This document shows, in pieces, positions 1 to 8,168 of a stretch of 29,414 bases of DNA. The translations under genes were made by a program, and so were the position numbers. The notes beneath the pieces were generated by a model. The model searched no databases, was not told the DNA's origin, and saw only the letters and a list, made by a program, of their open reading frames with translations. Numbering within the stretch: position 1 is the first letter of the stretch; each line of letters begins with the position of its first letter. The DNA is from Pseudomonadota bacterium (GTDB taxonomy: Bacteria > Desulfobacterota > Desulfovibrionia > Desulfovibrionales > Desulfovibrionaceae): assembly GCA_023419375.1 (NCBI GenBank), contig JAEZYD010000034.1:1-29414 (forward strand). Direction: 5' to 3'.

Positions 1-48
1 CCGGTATCCCGGTCGCCCGCCAAATGCCGAGTACCAACGCCGAACATT

Positions 49-954
49 ATGGAACAATTTCTCCAACAGCTTTTGAACGGCCTGGCCGTGGGCGGCATCT
101 ATGCGCTTGTGGCGCTGGGCTACACCATGGTGTACGGCGTGCTCAAGCTCATCAACTTTGCCCACGGCGACCTGTTTACCATTGGCGCCTATCTGGGGCT
201 TACCCTGCTTGTCAGCTGCAATATGGCAGGCGCGCTCAATCCGTTTTTGGCGGTAGCCGCCGTTTTTGTCATGGTGGCCCTGCTGGTGGCGATTATTGGC
301 TTTTTGCTTGAGCGTACTGCATACCGCCCCCTGCGCAATGCCAACCGCCTCTCCGCCGTGGTTTCCGCCCTTGGCGCTTCCATATTTTTCCAGAATGCGG
401 TCATGCTGATCTACGGGGCGCGCTTCTACGTGTACCCCGACTATCTGCGCCCCGATTTTACGGTGAGGATGCTCGGCCTTGAAGTGCCCGGCGTGCGCCT
501 GCTGGTTATCGCGGCCAGCGTTGTGCTAATGCTCGGCCTCTGGGCCTTTATCCAGCGCACCCGCACAGGCGCGGCCATTCGCGCCGTGGCCATTGATCCC
601 GGCGCTGCCCAGCTTATGGGCATCAACGTTGACCGCATCATCTCGCTGGTCTTTCTTATCGGCCCCGGCCTTGGCGGCGCGGCGGGCCTGATGGTGGGCA
701 TCTACTACGGGCAGATCGACTTTACCATGGGCTGGTCTTACGGCCTCAAGGCTTTTACCGCCGCCATCCTGGGCGGCATCGGCAACATCCCCGGCGCAAT
801 GCTGGGCGGGCTTTTGCTCGGCGTTATCGAAGCCCTGGCCGCGGGCTACATAGCCATTGCCTGGAAGGACGCCATCGCCTTTCTGGTGCTTATTCTCATT
901 CTGATTATCCGACCCACCGGCATTCTGGGCGAGCGCACGGCGGACAAACTATGA
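49..954 (+). CDS. livH: Branched-chain amino acid ABC transporter permease LivH
   Basis: One of the two inner-membrane permeases of a LIV-type ABC importer for leucine, isoleucine and valine; it pairs with LivM to form the channel. The 301-residue product has the family's usual length and is hydrophobic throughout, with about eight membrane segments. The N-terminal block (NGLAVGGIYALVALGYTMVY, then INFAHGD near residues 38-44) is the LivH signature, and a G-rich 'ILGGIGNIPGAMLGG' stretch lies near residues 244-258. The ATG at 49 is chosen because the LivH-like N-terminus begins there; no strong ribosome-binding site is visible. The stop overlaps the livM start in ATGA (951-954), so the two are translationally coupled. 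A livK-type binding-protein gene would be expected upstream but lies outside the window. The amino acid specificity is inferred from family and operon, not shown. Confidence 0.93.
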   Translation: MEQFLQQLLNGLAVGGIYALVALGYTMVYGVLKLINFAHGDLFTIGAYLGLTLLVSCNMAGALNPFLAVAAVFVMVALLVAIIGFLLERTAYRPLRNANRLSAVVSALGASIFFQNAVMLIYGARFYVYPDYLRPDFTVRMLGLEVPGVRLLVIAASVVLMLGLWAFIQRTRTGAAIRAVAIDPGAAQLMGINVDRIISLVFLIGPGLGGAAGLMVGIYYGQIDFTMGWSYGLKAFTAAILGGIGNIPGAMLGGLLLGVIEALAAGYIAIAWKDAIAFLVLILILIIRPTGILGERTADKL

Positions 955-1919
955 AAAAACTTCCGTGCAACTTCGCCGTGTATGCGGCTGCGGGCCTTTT
1001 TTTGTGCGCACTGCCGCTCTTTTGCAACGCCTACTGGCTTGACGTGTGCGTGAGCATTGGCCTTTACGCTCTGCTGGCCCTTTCGCTCAACGTCATTCTG
1101 GGGCAGGCGGGCATCTTCCATATGGGGCACGCCGCCTTTTTTGCCGTGGGCGCATACACCACCGCCATTCTCAACACGCTTTGCCACTGGCCTGTGCTCT
1201 GGATCATGCCCATTTCCGGCGCAGCGGCGGCCATATTCGCCCTCATTGTGGCCCGCCCCATTATCCACCTGCGCGGGGACTATCTGCTGATCGTCACCAT
1301 CGGCATTGTGGAAATTGTGCGCATTGCGCTTATCAACGATGTTTTCGGGCTCACGGGCGGCGCCAACGGTATTTTCGGCATCAGTCGCCCCATGTTTTTT
1401 GGCTTCAAGATCGTCAAGAGCATGCAGTTCTATTTTCTGGTCTGGGGCATGGTCGGCGTGAGTCTGCTGCTGTTCTACGGCCTGTGGCATTCCCGCTTTG
1501 GCCGCGCGCTGAACTTCATCAAGGAAGACGACGTGGCCGCAGAAGGCTGCGGGGTCAACGTCACCCACTACAAGCTGGCGGCCTTTGTTCTGGGCGCGTT
1601 CTGGGCGGGCATGGCAGGCACGCTCTACGCCGCCAAAATGACAACCATCGCGCCGGAATCGTTCAACTTCATGGAATCCGTGATCATCTTTGCGGTGGTC
1701 ATTCTTTCCGGCGGCAGCCAGCTTGGCGTGCTTATCAGCGCCTTTCTCTTCATCGGCCTGCCCGAAGTGCTGCGCGAATTTTCCAATGCGCGCATGCTCA
1801 TTTTCGGCCTTGCCATGATGGTCATGATGGTCTGGCGGCCTCAGGGCCTGCTGCCCCCGAGGCAGCGGCGCTACAAGGTTGTCGTGCCGCCAGCAGCCAG
1901 TGACGGGAGGCCCGCATGA
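951..1919 (+). CDS. livM: Branched-chain amino acid ABC transporter permease LivM
   Basis: Second permease subunit of the LIV importer. The 322-residue product is hydrophobic, with the LivM hallmarks 'ALSLNVILGQAGIFHMGHAAFF' split over residues 43-64, 'RGDYLLIVTIG' near residue 109, and the cytoplasmic coupling region 'RFGRALNFIKEDDVAAEGCGVN' around residue 182. It ends with the typical basic tail after 'VWRPQGLL'. Both ends overlap neighbours by ATGA (livH at 951, livG at 1916), so stoichiometric coupled translation is likely. About ten membrane segments are expected from the family. Assignment to the LivM family is firm; the exact substrate is inferred. Confidence 0.93.
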   Translation: MKKLPCNFAVYAAAGLFLCALPLFCNAYWLDVCVSIGLYALLALSLNVILGQAGIFHMGHAAFFAVGAYTTAILNTLCHWPVLWIMPISGAAAAIFALIVARPIIHLRGDYLLIVTIGIVEIVRIALINDVFGLTGGANGIFGISRPMFFGFKIVKSMQFYFLVWGMVGVSLLLFYGLWHSRFGRALNFIKEDDVAAEGCGVNVTHYKLAAFVLGAFWAGMAGTLYAAKMTTIAPESFNFMESVIIFAVVILSGGSQLGVLISAFLFIGLPEVLREFSNARMLIFGLAMMVMMVWRPQGLLPPRQRRYKVVVPPAASDGRPA

Positions 1920-2686
1920 CCCTGCTGCGCCTTGAAGAAATGAGCAAGATGTTCGGCGGCCTGATTGCCCTGAACGACCTGACCTTTGACGTGGACGCTG
2001 GCAGCATTGTGGGCCTTATCGGCCCCAACGGCGCTGGCAAGACCACCGTGTTCAACTGCATAACCGGCAACTATACGCCGGAATCGGGCCGCATCTTTTT
2101 TGACGGCAAGTCCATTGCAGGGCTGCGCCCACACAAGGTGGTGGAACTGGGCATCGCCCGCACGTTCCAGACCATCCGCCTCTTCGGCCGCCTTTCTGTG
2201 CTGGAAAACGTGCTTGCCGGGCGGCACTGCCGCATGAAATCCGGCCTGATATCGTGCATGCTGCACACTCCGGGCCAGCGTAAGGAAGAAAGAGCGGCCG
2301 TTGCCCGCTGCATGGAAGAGCTGGAATTTGTGGGCCTTGCCGACCGATACACCGAGGCCGCTGGCGGCCTTTCGTACGGCAACCAGCGTTTGCTTGAGGT
2401 AGCCCGCGCCCTGGCCTCCGACCCGCGCCTCGTGATTCTGGACGAACCCGCAGGCGGCATGAACGATCAGGAGACCGCCGCTCTGGTGCATACCATCCGG
2501 GCCATCCGCGACAGGGGCATTACCGTGCTGCTCATTGAGCACGACATGCGCCTGGTGATGAAAATTTGCGAAAAACTGGTGGTGCTGGAACACGGCACCA
2601 TGATTGCCCAGGGCAAGCCTGAAGACGTGCGGCAGGATCCCGCCGTCATCGAGGCCTATCTGGGCGCAGACGACGAGAAGTGGTAA
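1916..2686 (+). CDS. livG: Branched-chain amino acid ABC transporter ATP-binding protein LivG
   Basis: One of the two cytoplasmic ATPases that drive the LIV importer. Walker A is GPNGAGKT at residues 36-43. The ABC signature appears in the LivG-specific form LSYGNQRLLEVARAL, followed directly by Walker B (RLVILDEPAGGMN) and the H-loop region (LLIEHDMRLVMKICEKL). Length (256 residues) is normal for LivG, which carries a longer helical subdomain than LivF. The start overlaps the livM stop in ATGA, and livF starts three bases after its stop. The 'LSYG' rather than 'LSGG' signature and the 'IARTFQTIRLF' segment separate it from LivF. Confidence 0.94.
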   Translation: MTLLRLEEMSKMFGGLIALNDLTFDVDAGSIVGLIGPNGAGKTTVFNCITGNYTPESGRIFFDGKSIAGLRPHKVVELGIARTFQTIRLFGRLSVLENVLAGRHCRMKSGLISCMLHTPGQRKEERAAVARCMEELEFVGLADRYTEAAGGLSYGNQRLLEVARALASDPRLVILDEPAGGMNDQETAALVHTIRAIRDRGITVLLIEHDMRLVMKICEKLVVLEHGTMIAQGKPEDVRQDPAVIEAYLGADDEKW

Positions 2687-2689
2687 GCC

Positions 2690-3400
2690 ATGTCCCTGTT
2701 GCAATTGTCTAATGTGCGCGTGCGCTACGGCAGTGTTGAAGTGCTGCACGGCATCGACCTGAAGGTGGACGAAGGCGAAATCGTCACCATTCTCGGGGCC
2801 AACGGTGCGGGCAAAAGCACCACCTTGCTGTCTATCAGCGGGCTGGTGCGCCCCTTTGAAGGCGAAATTCTCTTTGAAGGGCAAAACCTGCTGCGCCTGC
2901 CGAGCCACAAGGTCGTGGGCCTTGGCATTGCCCAGTCGCCTGAAGGGCGGCGCGTTTTTGGCATCATGAGCGTGCTGGAAAATCTGCGCCTCGGGGCATT
3001 CTGCATTGAAGACAAGGCCCGCCGCGAGCGCACGCTGGAATGGATTTTTGATCTTTTTCCGCGTTTGCACGAGCGCAAGGATCAGCTCGCGGGCACGCTT
3101 TCCGGCGGCGAGCAGCAAATGCTCGCCATAGGCCGCGCCCTCATGGCCGAGCCGCGGCTTCTGTTGCTGGATGAACCCTCGCTGGGCCTTGCCCCGCTGC
3201 TGGTGCGCTCCATCTTTGAAACCGTGCGGGCCATCAACAAGAAAGGCGTGACAGTGCTGCTGGTGGAACAAAACGCCCGTGCGGCGCTCAAGCTGGCCAC
3301 GCGCGGCTATGTGCTTGAAGTGGGCAGCGTGGTCATGGAAGACCGGGCCGAAAACCTCCTTGCCAACGCCAGCGTGCGCGAGGCATATCTGGGCGGCTAG
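2690..3400 (+). CDS. livF: Branched-chain amino acid ABC transporter ATP-binding protein LivF
   Basis: Second ATPase of the LIV importer. Walker A is GANGAGKS at residues 36-43, the signature is LSGGEQQMLAIGRAL, Walker B is LLLLDEPSLGLAP, and the H-loop region reads VLLVEQNARAALKLATRGYVLE, where Gln-Asn replaces the usual histidine context exactly as in the LivF family. The 236-residue length fits. It starts three bases after livG and is the last recognisable gene of the operon. The 190 bases that follow contain a new promoter, so transcription of the next gene is probably separate. No convincing intrinsic terminator was found directly after the stop. Confidence 0.94.
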   Translation: MSLLQLSNVRVRYGSVEVLHGIDLKVDEGEIVTILGANGAGKSTTLLSISGLVRPFEGEILFEGQNLLRLPSHKVVGLGIAQSPEGRRVFGIMSVLENLRLGAFCIEDKARRERTLEWIFDLFPRLHERKDQLAGTLSGGEQQMLAIGRALMAEPRLLLLDEPSLGLAPLLVRSIFETVRAINKKGVTVLLVEQNARAALKLATRGYVLEVGSVVMEDRAENLLANASVREAYLGG

Positions 3401-3491
3401 GCTTGGCGGAGCGGTCATTTTTCACAACCAGCCGCAATAGCACGAGGTTTCCGCGCCGCAAACCGGCTGAAAAATTTTCCACTTCTTTTAC

Positions 3492-3519
3492 TTGACAGAA
3501 AATTGCTTTCAACTATATT
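3492..3519 (+). promoter_or_regulatory. Sigma-70 type promoter for the PxxKW gene
   Basis: A perfect -35 hexamer TTGACA (3492-3497) is followed after 16 bases by TATATT (3514-3519), five of six matches to the -10 consensus. The surrounding sequence is AT-rich against a GC-rich background. It sits 74 bases before the ATG of the small cysteine-rich protein and reads toward it. Confidence 0.7.
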
Positions 3520-3533
3520 TTTCCATTCCAACG

Positions 3534-3557
3534 CGGCGGCCATTCCGCCGTTATTTT
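3534..3557 (+). other. Leader hairpin with T-rich tail upstream of the PxxKW gene
   Basis: CGGCGG (3534-3539) pairs with CCGCCG (3545-3550) around the loop CCATT, and TTATTTT follows directly. It lies between the promoter and the start codon. By form it could be a short attenuator or a 5' stabilising hairpin; the stem is only six pairs, so function is uncertain. Confidence 0.4.
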
Positions 3558-3592
3558 AGCAATACGGCGCTGCTGCGCATGGAGGTTTTGCT

Positions 3593-3859
3593 ATGACCCC
3601 TCTGGAAAAAGCCACCAAAACCGCTGAAGGCGTGGTGGTCAACGGTTTTGTTCTTTCCCCGGTGGTTGAACAGTGTTCTGGCTGCGACCGCGTGCGCGAA
3701 TTTGAAGGCGAAGAGTTCTGCTCCAGCTACCCTGTCCCTGCCAAAAAGTGGACCGCTGGCCGTTGCAACTTTGCCACGCACGTGAAGGCTTCTGTTGCCG
3801 CTGCCGCCAAGGTCAACCCTTTGAAGGCGTCCAAGCGCGCCGCCAAGGGTGGCCGCTAG
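3593..3859 (+). CDS. PxxKW family cysteine-rich small protein
   Basis: An 88-residue cytosolic protein of unknown function. It carries the family's namesake motif P-A-K-K-W at residues 49-53 and four cysteines (C28, C31, C43, C58), the first two as CSGC. Four cysteines in this spacing suggest a bound metal, perhaps zinc or iron, but this is inference. The C-terminal 25 residues are rich in Ala and Lys, basic, and probably disordered. The start is well supported: GGAGG at 3581-3585, seven bases before the ATG. The gene has its own near-consensus promoter and stands alone between livF and an M20 hydrolase gene, so context gives no clear functional clue. Such proteins are known from Desulfovibrio and relatives, which supports the assignment of the organism. 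Confidence 0.85.
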   Translation: MTPLEKATKTAEGVVVNGFVLSPVVEQCSGCDRVREFEGEEFCSSYPVPAKKWTAGRCNFATHVKASVAAAAKVNPLKASKRAAKGGR

Positions 3860-3964
3860 GCCAACCAGGCTTACATCGGTTCCGACATGCCGCTGGCGGT
3901 CAGTTTGCGATCTTATCGCTACAGGCCGATTCAACAACGGTCATGCCGGGGCTGAAGACTTTTT

Positions 3965-3990
3965 CAAGGGGCTGCGCGAGCAGCCTCTTG
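3965..3990 (+). other. Stable 11-bp hairpin with GCGA tetraloop before the M20 gene
   Basis: CAAGGGGCTGC (3965-3975) pairs with GCAGCCTCTTG (3980-3990), with one G:T pair, around a GCGA loop, a GNRA tetraloop. Neither strand has a T-run downstream of the stem in the right direction (T's precede it on the plus strand), so it is not a normal intrinsic terminator. It lies 28 bases before the start of the hydrolase gene and would be in its 5' leader. Confidence 0.5.
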
Positions 3991-4018
3991 CGCGTTGTAA
4001 CGCCATACGGGAAACCCC

Positions 4019-5260
4019 ATGTTCAAGACACTCGACACCTTGTTGCGCGGGCTGGCCGGGCGAGAAGACCGCGTTGCGGAGCTTCAGGCCGTGCTTACGG
4101 CATGCCAGGCTCTTGGCCCGGACAACGGCGGCCAGGGCGAAATGGAAAAGGTGCGCTGCATCACCAACTGGCTCAAGGCCTGCGGCGTAACCGCCCTTTC
4201 ACGCGTTGACGCGCCGGACCCGCGCGTTACCGATGGTCAGCGTCCCAACCTTGTGGCCCGCATCCCCGGCAAAAGCAGCCGCACCCTCTGGCTTTTCGGG
4301 CATACGGACGTAGTGCCTCCGGGCGACCTCACAGCGTGGACCAGCAATCCCTGGCAGGTGCGCCGCGAGGGCGATTTTCTGTACGGACGCGGCGTGGAAG
4401 ACAACCAGCAGGCCATCGTCAGCATGCTGCTGCTGGCGGAAGAAGTGCTTTCCCAGGGCATTACCCCCGAGCTTTCGCTGGGTCTTGTTTTCATGGCTGA
4501 CGAAGAAACCGGCAGCCTCTACGGCCTGGAGCATCTGCTCAATACGGCCCCGCACTTTTTTAATCCCGATGATCTCTACATCGTGCCGGACGCTGGTTCA
4601 TCCAAGGGCGATGTGATCGAGATTGCCGAGAAAAGCCAGCTCTGGCTCAAGGTGCAGACCACCGGCATCCAGTGCCACGGCTCCACGCCGCAAAAGGGCC
4701 GCAACGCCTTTCTGGCGGGGGCGGACATGGCCCTCTCGTGCCACAATGCCCTGCGCTCCGCCTTTGCCGACGCCAATCCCCTGTTTGACCCGCCCTATTC
4801 CACCTTTGTGCCGGGCAAGCACGAGGCCAATGTGCCGAACATCAACACCGTTCCCGGCAATGATGTTTTTTACATTGACTGCCGCCTCCTGCCCCATGTG
4901 GATATGGACAGCGTGCTTGCAAAAATGCGCGAAGTGGCCGCCGAAGTGGCGGAAAAGCACACCGTGCAGATACAGGTGAGCGTGGTGCAGCGGCAGGACG
5001 CCACGGCCATACCGCAAACCGGCACCGTGGTTACAGCGCTCAAGGCCGCCATCGCCCGCATTTACGGCGTTCAGGCACAGGCCGTGGGCATAGGCGGGGC
5101 AACCGTTGCTGCATTTTTGCGGCAAAAGGGCCTGCCCGCCGCCGTTTGGGGCTGCCTTGAAAATACCTGCCACCAGCCGGACGAACGCTCCTCCATCACC
5201 GCTACCATCAAGGATTCGCAGGTGTTTGCCCACATCCTCATGAACGCAGCCCATGTCTGA
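4019..5260 (+). CDS. M20 family metallohydrolase (ArgE/DapE-like)
   Basis: A 413-residue two-zinc amidohydrolase of the M20/ArgE/DapE/carboxypeptidase G2 superfamily, predicted cytosolic. The metal and catalytic motifs are all present: GHTDVV (H95, D97), GRGVEDN (D128, bridging Asp), the catalytic pair in ADEETGS (E162, E163), D191 in VPDAGSS, and H385 in NTCHQPDE. The central dimerisation domain spans roughly residues 205-320 (begins near QLWLKVQTTGIQCHGSTP). Members cleave N-acyl or peptide amide bonds; whether this one acts as succinyl-diaminopimelate desuccinylase, acetylornithine deacetylase or a dipeptidase cannot be decided from sequence. It is not beside lysine or arginine genes (dapA is 9 kb away). 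Its 3' end overlaps mnmG by eight bases, so the two are probably cotranscribed. No strong ribosome-binding site is seen before the ATG at 4019. Confidence 0.88.
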   Translation: MFKTLDTLLRGLAGREDRVAELQAVLTACQALGPDNGGQGEMEKVRCITNWLKACGVTALSRVDAPDPRVTDGQRPNLVARIPGKSSRTLWLFGHTDVVPPGDLTAWTSNPWQVRREGDFLYGRGVEDNQQAIVSMLLLAEEVLSQGITPELSLGLVFMADEETGSLYGLEHLLNTAPHFFNPDDLYIVPDAGSSKGDVIEIAEKSQLWLKVQTTGIQCHGSTPQKGRNAFLAGADMALSCHNALRSAFADANPLFDPPYSTFVPGKHEANVPNINTVPGNDVFYIDCRLLPHVDMDSVLAKMREVAAEVAEKHTVQIQVSVVQRQDATAIPQTGTVVTALKAAIARIYGVQAQAVGIGGATVAAFLRQKGLPAAVWGCLENTCHQPDERSSITATIKDSQVFAHILMNAAHV

Positions 5261-7199
5261 TTCCATATTTGACTGCATTGTCGCGGGCGGCGGCCACGCT
5301 GGCAGCGAAGCCGCCGTGGCCCTGGCCCGCATGGGGCACAACGTGCTGCTCATCAGCGGCAACCTCGACCGGCTGGGCTACCTCTCGTGCAATCCCGCCA
5401 TCGGCGGCCTGGCCAAGGGCCACATGGTGCGCGAAATTGACGCTCTTGGCGGCATGATGGGCCTGTGGGCCGACGCTGCGGGCATACAGTTTCGCGTGCT
5501 GAACATGAGCAAGGGGCCTGCGGTGCGGGCCACGCGCGCCCAGATCGACCGCGAGGCCTATCAGCGCGTGCTCAAAAAAACGCTCTACAACACGCCCGGC
5601 CTGCGCATCTGGCAGGATTCCGTGGTGGACGTGACCACCGATGACGGGCGCGTCACTGGCGTGCGCACAGCCCAAGGGCTGACCTTTGCAGCGCGCCATG
5701 TGCTGCTGACCACGGGCACCTTTCTGGACGGGCGCATCCACATGGGCCTCACCAATCTGCCCGGCGGCAGATTGGGCGATGCTCCGGCGCTGGGCCTTTC
5801 AGACAGCCTGCGCAGCCTCGGCCTGACCCTCGGCCGCCTGAAAACAGGCACCACACCGCGCATCCTCAAATCATCCATCGACTATTCACAGCTCGAGGAA
5901 CAGCCGGGCGACACGCCGCCTCCGGGTTTCAGCTTTCACGGCCCCGGCCCGGCTCTGGAACAGGTTTCGTGCCATGTGACGTGGACAAACGAACGCGCGC
6001 ACGAAATCATCCGCAACGGTTTTGACCGTTCGCCCATGTTCACGGGCGTCATCAAGGGCACCGGCGCGCGCTACTGCCCTTCCATTGAAGACAAGGTGGC
6101 CCGTTTTCCGCACCGTGAACGGCACCAGATTTTTCTGGAGCCGGAGGGACTTAACAGCGCGGAGGTGTACGCCAACGGCATTCCCACCAGTCTGCCCCTT
6201 GATGTGCAGCTCGACATGGTCCACGCCCTCAAAGGGCTGGAAAACGCCGTGGTGCTGCGCCCCGGTTACGCCATTGAATACGACTACGCCAACCCCATCC
6301 AGCTGCGCCCCACCCTTGAAACCAAGGCCGTGCCGGGATTGTGGCTTGCGGGGCAGATCAACGGAACGTCCGGCTACGAAGAAGCCGCGGCGCAGGGCCT
6401 GTGGGCCGCGTTGAACATCTCGTGCGCCATGCGTGGCCTTGCTCCCTTTGCGCCGGGGCGCGATCAGGCCTATATGGCTGTGCTTGTTGATGATCTTGTA
6501 ACGCTCGGCACTCAGGAACCCTACCGCATGTTCACCTCCCGCGCGGAGCACAGGCTACTGCTGCGCGAAGACAATGCCGATGCGCGGCTGACCCGGATTG
6601 GCCGTGAACTTGGGCTTGTAAGCGACGAACAGTGGCGCGCGTTTTGCATAAAACAGGAAGCCGCCGAACGTTTCAGGGAATATCTGGGCAAAAAACGCAT
6701 ACCCGGCCACAAGCTGCCCGAGAATGCGCCCGAGGCCCGGTTGCCTGTGGGCAAAACTCTGGCAGAAGCCCTGAAACGCCCGGATGTTGATCTGGACTCG
6801 CTTGAAGCCATGCTGACCGCGACCCAACACGAAGCGCTGGCCGAGACAGGGGCTGATCTGGCCGCTGCCAGAGCTGCCGCCGGAACCGGGGCTTGTGAGA
6901 GCGTGCAGACAGAAATCAAGTACGAGGGCTATCTGGCACGGCAGCGCGAGCTTATTGCCCGCTCGGCCAGGCTTGAGGCAACGGCCTTGCCCCCGCAACT
7001 CGATTATGCCAAAGTAGCCGGGTTATCCCATGAAGTGGTAGAAAAACTGAACAGGGTGCGACCTTGCAGCCTTGGGCAGGCCGGACGAATATCCGGCGTA
7101 ACCCCTGCGGCGGTTGCATGCCTGGAGGTTCACCTCCACAAACTAGGATTGCTGCGCCCTGAAAAATCCCCTAATGGCGCTGCTGCATCCCCGCAGTAA
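5253..7199 (+). CDS. mnmG: tRNA uridine-5-carboxymethylaminomethyl modification enzyme MnmG (GidA)
   Basis: FAD-dependent subunit that, with MnmE, builds the 5-carboxymethylaminomethyl group on the wobble uridine (U34) of certain tRNAs. The N-terminal dinucleotide-binding motif GGGHAG is at residues 12-17, followed by the family block NPAIGGLAKGHMVREIDALGG (residues 48-68 region), GTTPRI near residue 200, and ETKAVPGLWLAGQINGTSGYEEA, the second FAD-contact region. The C-terminal helical domain that binds MnmE and tRNA ends in 'VRPCSLGQAGRISGVTPAAV'. At 648 residues it is slightly longer than the E. coli protein. It begins inside the end of the M20 gene (eight-base overlap), with the PilZ gene 37 bases downstream. 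mnmE is not in the window. Confidence 0.96.
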   Translation: MSDSIFDCIVAGGGHAGSEAAVALARMGHNVLLISGNLDRLGYLSCNPAIGGLAKGHMVREIDALGGMMGLWADAAGIQFRVLNMSKGPAVRATRAQIDREAYQRVLKKTLYNTPGLRIWQDSVVDVTTDDGRVTGVRTAQGLTFAARHVLLTTGTFLDGRIHMGLTNLPGGRLGDAPALGLSDSLRSLGLTLGRLKTGTTPRILKSSIDYSQLEEQPGDTPPPGFSFHGPGPALEQVSCHVTWTNERAHEIIRNGFDRSPMFTGVIKGTGARYCPSIEDKVARFPHRERHQIFLEPEGLNSAEVYANGIPTSLPLDVQLDMVHALKGLENAVVLRPGYAIEYDYANPIQLRPTLETKAVPGLWLAGQINGTSGYEEAAAQGLWAALNISCAMRGLAPFAPGRDQAYMAVLVDDLVTLGTQEPYRMFTSRAEHRLLLREDNADARLTRIGRELGLVSDEQWRAFCIKQEAAERFREYLGKKRIPGHKLPENAPEARLPVGKTLAEALKRPDVDLDSLEAMLTATQHEALAETGADLAAARAAAGTGACESVQTEIKYEGYLARQRELIARSARLEATALPPQLDYAKVAGLSHEVVEKLNRVRPCSLGQAGRISGVTPAAVACLEVHLHKLGLLRPEKSPNGAAASPQ

Positions 7200-7236
7200 G
7201 GGATGACGCCACACAACTGTTGACACCGGTGAATCT

Positions 7237-8130
7237 ATGACGGGCACCCAACTTCTTATTGTTGTCGGCATTCTGCTTGCGGCGCTTTGCGCCACGCTCG
7301 TCTCGGTCAAAGGCCGGTTGCAGAGCATGCGCCACGCGGCAAAGCGTGCGGAGATCATCCGTCGCATGCTTGAAACAGCGCAGGAACAGAACGAAATATT
7401 CGACCTTAATGTTGAGGAACTCCACAACAGCAAGGGCATGGCCGGCACCCTGGCCAGGATTTTTTCCACCCAGCTTGAGATGGAAGTTCTTTCCTATGTA
7501 TCGCGTGAGCTTGAAGGCACCCCGGTGGAAGTATTCTTTCGCGCCACCCTGCCCGAAGGCCCTTCCTTTTTTAAATTCCAGACCCAGATTGTTCAGGTAA
7601 AGGGCGCGTACGACAAATCGCGCCTTCTCCTTGCCATGCCCAAGGATATAGACGCCGGGCAAAAGCGCCATTTCATCCGCGTTAAACCGCCCAAGGATCT
7701 GGTGCGCGTTATCGGCGTGTGGGAGATGGACCCCGCCAAACCCATGCCCCGCAACACGGCTGAAATTGGCAGACCCCTGCTGCATTATAAATCCGGCATG
7801 GAAAACGAGCTTGTGCAGGTGGCCGACATTTCCGCCACGGGCATGGCCCTGCGCTTTCCCACGGAATCGCTGGAAGACAAGCCAGTTGACCTTGACAAAG
7901 GTTCCCAGTTACTTTGTCTCATCATCTATCAGATGAGCAAGGAAGACCGCGTGGTCACATTCTGGTGCACCTGTGACGTGCTCAATATTCGCATGCAGAA
8001 AGATCCCACCCCGCTCTGGTTCTGGGAACAGAATTCAGCAACTGGGCGGTTCTGGAACAGGGCAAGGCCGATATCAACTGGTTCCACAGCACCCCCAAGA
8101 GCGGTGTTTCGCCCATTACCCAGTGGGTGA
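7237..8130 (+). CDS. PilZ-domain membrane protein, 3' end frameshifted
   Basis: As it stands the frame encodes 297 residues. A single N-terminal membrane segment (about residues 5-24) is followed by a basic helical linker, a beta-rich YcgR-N-like domain (about 80-140), and a PilZ domain with both c-di-GMP motifs: RxxxR as R144-H-F-I-R148 and DxSxxG as D197-I-S-A-T-G202. It is probably a membrane-anchored c-di-GMP sensor. The last ~40 residues of this frame are Arg/Pro/Ser-rich and unlike a protein core. The alternative frame from about 8013 to 8168 gives a sensible continuation (PLVLGTEFSNWAVLEQGKAD, later ITQWVMQMDIQQRKL). Hence a two-base gain (CT duplication near 8013-8017) or one-base loss has displaced the true C-terminus. 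The intact product would be about 309 residues. The gene lies 37 bases after mnmG. Confidence 0.8.
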   Translation: MTGTQLLIVVGILLAALCATLVSVKGRLQSMRHAAKRAEIIRRMLETAQEQNEIFDLNVEELHNSKGMAGTLARIFSTQLEMEVLSYVSRELEGTPVEVFFRATLPEGPSFFKFQTQIVQVKGAYDKSRLLLAMPKDIDAGQKRHFIRVKPPKDLVRVIGVWEMDPAKPMPRNTAEIGRPLLHYKSGMENELVQVADISATGMALRFPTESLEDKPVDLDKGSQLLCLIIYQMSKEDRVVTFWCTCDVLNIRMQKDPTPLWFWEQNSATGRFWNRARPISTGSTAPPRAVFRPLPSG

Positions 8131-8168
8131 TGCAAATGGATATCCAGCAGCGCAAGCTGACTGGCTAG
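8013..8168 (+). pseudogene. Out-of-frame C-terminal segment of the PilZ protein
   Basis: This stretch reads as a natural continuation of the PilZ protein in the frame of position 8013 and ends at TAG 8166-8168. It is rich in aromatic and aliphatic residues (NWAVLEQG, INWFHST, TQWVMQMD). The frame switch fits an extra CT within GCTCTGG at 8013-8019. No slippery heptamer or stimulatory structure typical of programmed -1 frameshifting was seen, so a mutation or a sequencing error is more likely than recoding. Confidence 0.7.

Noticed and set aside
1..48. End of an upstream livK gene
   Set aside because: No frame in the first 48 bases shows a stop or recognisable binding-protein C-terminus, so nothing can be called.
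1871..3418. Long reverse-strand open frame (515 codons) opposite livG/livF
   Set aside because: It is antisense to two clear ABC ATPases, rich in His/Gln/Ala, and matches no domain; a GC-content shadow. The same holds for the reverse frames at 9244-11034 and 27226-28716.
3428..3480. Possible terminator after livF (CAGCCG/CGGCTG)
   Set aside because: The stem is six pairs across a 29-base loop and the candidate inner stem overlaps it; the tail is A-rich before it is T-rich. Not convincing.
8013..8040. Programmed -1 frameshift in the PilZ gene
   Set aside because: There is no slippery heptamer in the right phase and no stable downstream structure; mutation or sequencing error explains the frame change better.
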